Shown here: positions 57,037 through 64,000 of the stretch, one piece after another
Position numbering within the stretch: the first letter of the stretch is position 1
Layout of the letters: each line of letters starts with the position of its first letter
Assembly: GCA_019633425.1 (NCBI GenBank)
Contig: WSUB01000003.1
Span: forward strand, 375,480-439,479
From: Tulasnella sp. 424
Taxonomy: Eukaryota > Basidiomycota > Agaricomycetes > Cantharellales > Tulasnellaceae
Length of the DNA: 64,000 bases
Direction: 5' to 3'
Made by a program: the position numbers and the translations under genes
Notes under the pieces: model-generated
Told to the model about the DNA's origin: nothing
The model's database searches: none
What the model saw: the letters and a program-made list of their open reading frames with translations, nothing else

Positions 57037-58436
57037 TTACGCCACGATCGGATTTCTCTGACCAGCTTTGTTCCTCCCTCCGGCTGCAGTAGTAAAGTGC
57101 TGGGCGTTTACGGAGTACCAATCTGCGAAACTCTGCCCTACAATTCTAGAGATCCCTCGTGATGTTGCTTTCAAGTCCTTTGCCTGAGGGGCCTGGGGTA
57201 CTCTTGAGGTGTATTGGGCAACAGTCTCCCCAGGTTTCGAATCCTCCAGATGCTCGTATCGAATGAATGCGAACGAGCTTCCAGCCACCTTCCAGCACCT
57301 CCCCAAGATGAACTTCTTGATCGGCCACAAAATGACAGGGTAAACCAGGGTGATATAGAACCAGAACCTGAAGAACCCGAGTCCGTATATCCACCACAGG
57401 AGGTTCTTCGGACGGACGACGACTTTGTTGCCTTTAATGATGACTGTCGCTGTCTCCTTCTTGCCATCTCCATAATGACATGAAGCAAGCGATGACGCAA
57501 CTTGACGCTGAACTCCGTCCAAGTCCCAACCGTATACTGTCCGCATGAACCGGAACTCCTTTAACGGACTCCAACTCGCGCAGTATTCCTCCGCCCATTC
57601 ACCCAACGCTTTGGTAGGTGCGACCAGGTCGCTATCGGAAAAGTCTTCGATTGCGCAGACGGAGGCTTTGTCGAAACGAAGGCGGTCGCCAGGGAAGAGC
57701 AAACGGGCGCCTGTCGGGTCAGGGGTTTGGGCGGATATACACGCCCACGGTGGCAGTCCCAAGGCTTTCCGGCGCTGGGCGTCGTCCAGAGCTTGCTTTC
57801 TCTCGAGCGGAGTCGCTGCTCTTCGTCGGAGCCGCGAATGCCCTGCTTCGAGGTTGCCAGGTGTTTGAGCCTGCGGTGGTGGATTTGGATCGTAGTCGAT
57901 TTGCCGCCAGTATTTCCCCCTCTTAGCTGGCTCTTCGTCAGCAACGACCCAGACTGGTGCTCCATGCGTGTTGGCGGGGAGTAAAGCGCTCGATATGTCG
58001 ACAGTGAAGTGAAAATCCGTTACGATGCTTGTCGTTTTATTCCCGTCGCTATCGGTACCTTCCTCCTCGTGGGTCCCCTTGCACTCAATGAGGACCGTTG
58101 GTCTACCAGAGGCGTGCGTCAAGAGGAAATGTTGGAGAGCTTGCGCTGCAAAGCAGCTAAATGAGTTAGTCATCCCGATCGTGTCTCTTACTGTAACTGG
58201 CAGTAAATGAACGCACGGTCATGGTTAACCCTCTTATCATTACTCTTCACGTTCTTCCTCGTATAAGTGATCCAAAAGTTGTAGGGCGATACATTCGTGG
58301 AAGGTCCCGGAGGATTGGGAGCGACTGGATTTGAAGGACCTGGAGGATTAGGGGCGACTGGATTTGCTACAGATCCCGAGGCTGCTGGTTGTGGAGGATA
58401 GGAGGTGGGGTTTTCGGCTAGGGAGGAGCTGGACAT
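57037..58436 (-). CDS. Partner 5: unknown membrane protein, full length
   Basis: Two exons in coding order: 58436-58217 and 58145-57037; 442 residues, the same length as partner 4. The second exon has exactly the same size (1109 nt) in partners 3, 4 and 5, showing selection or recent duplication. The N-terminal 'APNPPGPSNPVAPNPPGPS' double motif is present. Domains in order: Pro/Asn/Ser-rich start, basic 'TRKNVKSNDKRVNHD', the 'PTVLIECKGTHEEE' and 'HFTVDISSALLPANTHGAPVWVVADEEPA' region, a charged middle, the hydrophobic segment and a helical basic end. Sequence is closest to partner 4 by eye. Unknown function. Confidence 0.8.
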
Positions 58437-59582
58437 GACGTTAACAGCGGTCTGTATAGTAAAGAGGGAACGTCAAATCGGGAAACTACGATGAGGCTGA
58501 GAGCTCATCTATATATAACTTACGCCGGCGAATAGGGGCTATGAGGCTGAAGATCCTGGTGTTGTGCAACTGGGAAGCAGCGTGCAGCAAGCGTGATTTT
58601 CGCGAGTCACCAGTGCTACTCAGCTCCCTGCACAAGTGATCAGCACAGCATTGCTTCCTGCTGGTTCAATGGTCAGATTCAGTTGCATTTACGACGTGCT
58701 GTCTGCGTACTGATGTAAATCCAAGAGACCGACGAACCTAAAGGCACGAGGGATTGCTTAAGAACATCCCTCTGATATCACTTCTGACGCGTGCCAGGTG
58801 AAGGAATAAATTAGCTCGGTCCCATTCGGGGTTCTTCCGCTCTGGCCCACTGAAAGCATGCTTAGTACAATCAACCGCGAGCTTAGTGTAGCTTCCCCGC
58901 AGTTATAGGTGGCTTCTGTAATGATCGTGAATCGTGGCAGCTTCGGACAAAGGTCCTCGGCAAGTGCGCTGTGCTTGGAGAGGACCGGACGAATTCCTAT
59001 AGTTGAAAACCTTTCGGGCCATCAAGGCTGTCCACTCCGGGATGTTTAACGAATCTGTTCCTGACGGCCTCTATGGTGATGGAGCTGGTCACAACGACGG
59101 GCCGAGCGTCGACGAGGTTAATCAAAACGTGTTAACAGTTGAACTGTTTGTTCTCCTCGTCCCCTGAGTTGGAGTCTAGCCTAGCCTCCAAGCTCCAACG
59201 CTCCAACGTTCGTTGGTCGTGATGTGGGTCGACTTGGTGAGAATGCCGGAGCGACACCAAACAGACCGACGGCGACTTCGGAGTTAGTCACGTCGGACCC
59301 TCATTGGGTCCTGCCTTTCAATTTGGTCATCACTTGAAATCGTAAACGTGGTTCAACGCATCGTTCACACCTGAATTCTACGCAAGTTGAACGTCAGGTC
59401 CAGTCTCTGCGATGACCCCGGCCATCGGCTTCATGGCATGCCCCGGCGCCAACACGGACAAGCCCGAACGGCTAACGTAACTCTTAAGCAGCGAACTTCT
59501 TCAAGCGTATGCGTATATATCGTTTATCAAATCACAAGTGATACCCGAACTCAGTGAACACTTCCATGGTTCTACCTTGGGA
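58437..59582. other. Spacer with HSP70 tail fossil (unit 6)
   Basis: Holds the leader-like region of partner 5, the repeated spacer, and the fossil at about 59050-59125. After about 59160 the sequence becomes unique up to the aldo/keto reductase gene. Confidence 0.55.
59050..59125 (+). pseudogene. HSP70 C-terminal fossil, unit 6
   Basis: Readable as 'DGAGHNDGPSVDEVN' with the stop changed to CAA, so even the terminator is lost. It is the most decayed of the three tail fossils. Confidence 0.72.
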
Positions 59583-61240
59583 CTAATTGTGACCGGCCAC
59601 CGCCCGAGGAAGGTAAGGCTCGTCAATAGACTTGACTTCCTCCTCCAAAAGCTTGACTTGGATACCAGCTAAATGCAAAGACCACCTCGTCAACCCTCTC
59701 GATTCAGACGATTCACGAATGTAAAGCGACCGCTTACCGATAAGATCCTTTAGCTTGTCAATCGACGTCGAGCCCACAATGGGGGCCGTGACGAATGGTT
59801 TGGAAAGGAGCCAAGCAATGGCGATTTGACCCATGCTTACTCCGCGCTTCTCTGCTATCTGCGCAATCCTATGAATTTAACGTTGGGCACGTGTCAACAG
59901 GTCGTAGATCAATACGTCGGCATGTGCATTCACGCTTACCTCTCATTTATCTCAGCAAGAAATCGGTCTTGCTCAGGATCTCCGTTCAGGAACTTCGCAA
60001 AACTTCAGTTCCATCCGAGATTAGCTCAGCTGGACGGAGCAAGTTCTCATCCTACTCACTTGTCGACACTCGACCTCCCCGTCTGGGGTCCACCAATCCT
60101 CCTTGTGAGGAATCCGGAGGCTAGCACCGTGTACGGAATCATCCCTACGCCCAAATCCTTCAGCATGGGTATCATCTCGCGCTCCTCTTCACGATAAGTG
60201 GCGTTATATCTGTTCTGCATTGAGATGAACTCGGTGAGGTTGTGTTGGCGGGCGTAACTTTGCATCTTTTGGACTATACCCGAAAGGGAGAGACTCTGTG
60301 AGTAAACAGAGAACGCAGAATTGGGCTAAAAAAAAATAAGGCGCACATTGCCAAGCCCAGCAAGAGGACATCCCGATATAACGAGCGAGCCCCGCTTTGA
60401 CTACGTCGTGCAAAGCTTGCATGGTCTCTTCGATAGGGGTGTTGTAGTCGAAACGGTGGCCTGGCAAAAGAAGCGTGGTTCGTTGTGTTAGCTAACCCTC
60501 GAAGCAAACTAGTGCGACATTCGAGCGATACTCACATTGCAACACGTCGATGTAATCCAATTGCAATCTCTCCAAGGAGCGTTTTACCGCCTCAAAAATA
60601 TGCTACAATGTCCAAGGAAGCCCCCTCCGGATCACCTCCTCACATCCAACAAGCAGCAAGAGGCTCACCTTTCGATTCAAACCCTTCTGATTCGTATACC
60701 TCATCCTCTCCATCTCCTGCTCGCTGATCCCAAACTCCAGGTCGCCGGGATTCCTCAGCACCGTAGCGTATATCTTGGTCATAACTACAATCTCATCCCG
60801 TGGCATGTTGTACTTTTTGATAGCTTTGCCCAGAACAATTTCAGAGTAGCCGTTGGAGTAGATATCCGCCGTATCGAATGTGTTTATCCCTAGGTCGTAT
60901 GCTGCTTTGATGTGTTCCACGCCTAAAGTGGCGATAGTAAAAGCGTGGTGAGCTGAGTAGAAGGACTTCTTGCGAGAGACAACGTAGGAAGGGATGCCGC
61001 ACCTTCAGCTTCGTCCAGGACCCAAGGAGCCCATTTACTTGAGCCATATGTCATGCAGCCTCTATCGTAAACAAACGGGATCCAGCCGGACGATGGTCAG
61101 CGCGTCGATCCAATCTGGACCAGGAGGAACGAAACGTACAAAATCAGTTTGGACACCTTTAACCCCGATGTACCCAATCGAACGTAGGGAACCGTCGAGA
61201 GAGGTGGGACGGGTGATGCTTGTATGGGCGATTCAGACAT
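59583..61240 (-). CDS. Aldo/keto reductase (NADP-dependent, AKR YajO/Kvbeta-like)
   Basis: Nine exons in coding order: 61240-61140, 61061-61003, 60922-60669, 60602-60536, 60460-60347, 60273-60060, 60002-59940, 59868-59738, 59668-59583; 362 residues, all phases consistent. The family reduces aldehydes and ketones with NADPH in a TIM barrel. Start 'VRLGTSGLKVSKLILGCMTYG', then the catalytic tetrad: Asp70 and Tyr75 in 'NTFDTADIYSNG', Lys103 in 'VVMTKIY', His162 in 'VLQCHRFD'. Further 'SSCWAWQFQKMQSYA', 'NRYNATYREEEREMIP', 'MGQIAIAWLLSKP' and the cofactor-binding 'PIVGSTSIDKLKDLI'. It lies inside the HSP70/partner array and has no relation to it, so it probably came in by insertion or was trapped by array expansion. 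Physiological substrate unknown. Confidence 0.92.
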
Positions 61241-62292
61241 GGTGTTTTCAGAGTTCGAGAAAGAAGTGGATCAGAGCTGAGGAGAGAGAGAGTCGCGGGG
61301 GCTGAAAGTGAGAAGGCTTGTATACGATGGAGAAGTCGTGAGTGGTCAACCGATGTAGCTCCAAAAGTCGTCGTTGATCGTATTCACATTTATAGTGCTC
61401 CAAAGGTTTCATTCGGCTAGCTCTCATTTTTTACCCTAGTCGGTTGTGCCACCAAGCTTCCCCGATTCTGCAGCGGGAAGTCTGGAGTGCATGTCCTAAG
61501 ACACAACCAAAGTGGAGGTTCAAGAGGGTGGAGGGTTTGGAGGGGACGCGTCAGCTCCTCAAATGGTCAAGTCGGGGTGGATCGCCGAGGTGGATGTGTC
61601 CCTTCCCGGTAGCTGTGCATTCCGTTCAGACTTTCACCAGGTTCCTCGAGTCACGTGCAAAGAACATTGACGTAGTAAGAGACATACGATGGCGATGCAA
61701 CCACATGTGTTCTTGTCTCGTAATAGAATGATCTCGGTTTGCCTTAGTCCGTTAGGGGGTCGCACTGATCAGTGACGGCTTTCCCGTTACCGAATGAGAT
61801 GGTTGAGACGGGACATCTATGCCTTTTTTGCACTTATGTGGTCAAGGGATCCCAGAGATGGTGCAACGTAGCCTGCGTGCATTACCAAAGCTTGTATATC
61901 CGGCGTGCCTCGCCGGGACCACAGCCTCGATTCGGAGCTATCTCGAAATACTCTGTCAGCAACCCAAAAATAGATTTAGCCCAACCTATGGTTGGAACTT
62001 TGCTCTGGGCGAGAGCGAGAGTGATAACCACTCCAGAACTATAGACTTCCTTCACCTTCATTTCTGCTTCTTGCAGTATGTGTACTTAGCAGTCACCGCA
62101 AGCCAGGAGCTGCGAAACCCCTTCTCCCCTTTTCTCGCAGTGATCGGAAGAAACTTTCCAAAGGAGTTGCACGCAAAGATGAGCCTGATTTCAAACGTGG
62201 ACTGTATTATACGCAGGCCTGTGCGAGCGGTGGCTATACAGGCCATGGCCTACAACTCTAACAAATGCGATTGAAATGAACTACAAGACAGG
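61241..62292. other. Intergenic region between the reductase gene and partner 6
   Basis: About 1.05 kb. The last about 200 bases (from 'cagtcaccgcaagccaggag' near 62090) are the repeated 3' flank of the partner gene ('aactttccaaaggag', 'tggactgtattatacg', 'ggctatacaggcca'). The rest should include the reductase promoter; nothing else is recognised and no HSP70 tail was seen here. Confidence 0.5.
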
Positions 62293-63629
62293 TTACACCA
62301 CAATCGGATTCCCCTGGACCGTGTTTCGGGCCCTTCCGGCTGCAGAGGTGAAGTGATGACTGTTGACCAAATACCAATCTGTGAAACGCTGTCCTACAAT
62401 TTTGGAGATTCCTCGTGATGTCACTATCAAGTCCGTTGCTTGAGGCGCCTGGGGTACTCTTGCAATGTATTGAGCAACAGTCTCCCCGTGTCTCGAATCC
62501 TCTAGATGCTCGTATCGAACGAACGCGAACGAGCTTCCAGCCACCTCCCAGCACCTCCCCAGTAGGAACTTCTTGATCGGCCACAAAATGATAGGGTAAA
62601 CGAGGGTGATATAGAACCAGAACCTGAGGAATCCAAGTCCGAATATCCACCACAGCAAGCTTTTTGGACGGATGACGACTTTGTCGCCTTTGATGATGAC
62701 TTTCACTATCTCCTTCTTCCCCTTGCCAGAATGACATGAGGCAAGCGATGACGCAACCTGACGCTGAACTTCGTCCAAGTTCCAACCGTATACCGTCCGT
62801 ATGAACCGGAACTCCTTTAACGGACTTCGACTAGCACAGTATTCCTCCGCCCATTCATCCAGTGTTTTGGTAGGTGCTGTAAAGTTGCTAAGGATGTTTT
62901 GGAAACGAAGGCGGTCGCCAGGGAAGAGCAAACGGGCACCCGTCGGGTTGGGAGTTTGGGCGGATACAGGTGTCCATGGTGGCAGCCCCCGGGTTCTCCG
63001 GCTCTGGGTGTCGTCCAGACCTTGTTTTCTCTCGAGAGGAGTTGCTGTTCTTCGTTGAAGCGGCGAACGTCCTGCTTCGAGGTTGGCAGGTCTTTGAGCT
63101 TGCGGTGGATTTGGATCGTAGTCGATTTGCCGCCAGTACTTCCCCCTCTTGGCTGGCTCTTCGTCAGCAACGACCCAGACTGGGGCTCCGTAGGTGTTGG
63201 CGGGAAGTAAAGCGCTCGATATGTCGACGGTGAAGTGAAAATCCGTGACGGTCGTCACCTTTTTGTCCCCTTCGCGATCAGTCGTTTCCACTTGATGAGT
63301 TCCCCAGCACTCGATGAGAACCGTTGGTCGCCCAGAGGCGTGCGTCAAGATGAAATGCTGGAGAGCTTGTGCTGCATGCCAGGCAAATGAGTTAGTGACC
63401 CCAATCGTGGATCTCAACCGGCAGTTACAAGCGTACGGTCGTGGTTAAGCCTGCTATCATTAGTTTTCACGTTCTTCCTCGTATTGGTGGTCCAAAAGCT
63501 GTAGGGCGATGCATTCGTGGATGGTCCCAGAGGATTAGGGGCGGTTGCATTTGCTGCAGCCCCTAAGCCTGAGGCTAGTGGTTCTGGAGGATATGAAGCG
63601 GCGTTGTCGACTAGGGAGGAACTGGACAT
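62293..63629 (-). CDS. Partner 6: unknown membrane protein, full length
   Basis: Two exons in coding order: 63629-63437 and 63371-62293; 423 residues. It is the most divergent full-length copy: the N-terminal Pro/Asn motif occurs once ('TAPNPLGPSTNASPYSFW'), about ten residues are missing around the 'VCAIEDFSD' block ('RFQNILSNFTAPTKTL'), and many substitutions occur ('RTRGLPPWTPVSAQTPNPTG'). The hydrophobic segment 'LLWWIFGLGFLRFWFYITLVYPIILW' and the 'FVRYEHLEDSRHGETVAQYIARVP' block remain. The frame also stays open upstream of this ATG to 63866, in a region that in other units looks like a leader; I chose the ATG shared by all copies. Confidence 0.78.
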
Positions 63630-64000
63630 GACGTGAACAGCGTTATGCAGAGCAATGAGGGAATGAAGTTGGTCAAAAAGGGCAACTGCGATGAGGCTGA
63701 AAATCCATATATAAACTTTACACCAGCGAATAGAGGCTGTGAGACCGAAGATCTCGGTGTTGTGCAACTGAAAAGCAGCATGCAACACGCGGGCATTTTG
63801 CGAGTAACCGTTCCTACTTAGATCCCTGCACAAGTGATCATCACAGCACTGCCTCCTGCACTTCAAACCTCGGATTCAGTTGCATTTTGTGACGTGTATT
63901 ACGTAACGTACAAAATCCACAACCCTGAAGATCTGAGCGGTAGCTCAAGAGCCCTTAGCATCGTTTTGGTAGTCCTTCTGACATGTGTCAAGCGAAGGAG
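63630..64000. other. Right edge: upstream spacer of partner 6
   Basis: Homologous to the leader and spacer beside partners 4 and 5, with 'gatccctgcacaagtgatcatcacagcactgc' and ending in 'gacatgtgtcaagcgaaggag', where the HSP70 tail fossil would be expected next. This suggests the array goes on beyond the window. Confidence 0.6.

Larger units (their letters stand above)
42592..64000. repeat. Degenerating tandem array of convergent HSP70 / partner gene pairs
   Basis: The repeating unit is an HSP70 (plus) followed by a shared 3' region ('gaaaaagcaaatatcgtggatagacat...cttctcatacagtcc', then a 'ttccaaagga' and 'tattaca' block) and the partner gene (minus). Units: HSP70-1 with partner fragment; HSP70-2 with truncated partner 2; HSP70-3 with partner 3; HSP70 tail fossil with partner 4; tail fossil with partner 5; tail fossil and an inserted aldo/keto reductase gene, then partner 6. 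The spacer left of each tail fossil ('gacgtgtgccaggtgaagga', 'cagcttcggacaaag') is also repeated. Similar spacer sequence ('gacatgtgtcaagcgaaggag') is reached at the very end of the window, so the array probably continues. Confidence 0.85.

Noticed and set aside
63630..63866. Extended N-terminus of partner 6
   Set aside because: The frame is open here by chance; the corresponding sequence in other units has stops or lies in a leader with a donor site, and all copies share the MSS start.

Overview
The window is a gene-dense piece of a basidiomycete (Agaricomycotina-type) nuclear genome. The evidence is protein-coding genes split by many short introns (mostly 50-75 nt, GT...AG), mitochondrial, proteasome, SNARE, CCR4-NOT and importin genes with fungal features, and two lineage-specific families present as local tandem arrays. 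I do not assign a genus. Exon boundaries were worked out by hand from splice signals, reading-frame continuity and family knowledge; where the summed exon length is a multiple of three this is a useful check, but no transcript evidence was available.

Layout. 1-8.3 kb: the 3' end of a Ser/Thr-rich CBM19 protein, then three metabolic genes: 2-oxoglutarate dehydrogenase E1 (minus), a SUGCT-like CoA-transferase divergent from it (plus), and an intronless ornithine cyclodeaminase/mu-crystallin family gene (minus) convergent with the CoA-transferase. 8.3-15 kb: three tandem copies of a gene for an unknown single-membrane-span, coiled-coil protein; the distal copy is a pseudogene. A fourth, inverted and divergent relative follows at 15-16.8 kb. 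17.9-41.7 kb: mostly conserved single-copy genes (Nas2/PSMD9, Pep12-type syntaxin, two unknowns, NOT2, a GCFC/PAXBP1-type spliceosome-associated protein, a kinase followed by a pseudokinase, and importin-7/8).

42.6-64 kb: the most unusual region. A cytosolic HSP70 (plus) is paired convergently with a gene for an unknown membrane protein (minus, called 'partner' here), and this pair is repeated about six times. HSP70 copy 1 looks intact with its EEVD end. Copy 2 ends EKVH and has a lid deletion. Copy 3 has a partial C-terminal duplication and stops before EEVD. Further right only short fossils of the HSP70 tail remain. The partner shows the opposite trend: a fragment beside HSP70-1, an N-terminally truncated copy beside HSP70-2, and full-length two-exon copies further right. 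A complete aldo/keto reductase gene sits inside this array, and the array appears to run off the right edge. A small inverted-repeat element with a 5-bp target duplication lies in the promoter of HSP70-2; the matching empty site is visible upstream of HSP70-3.
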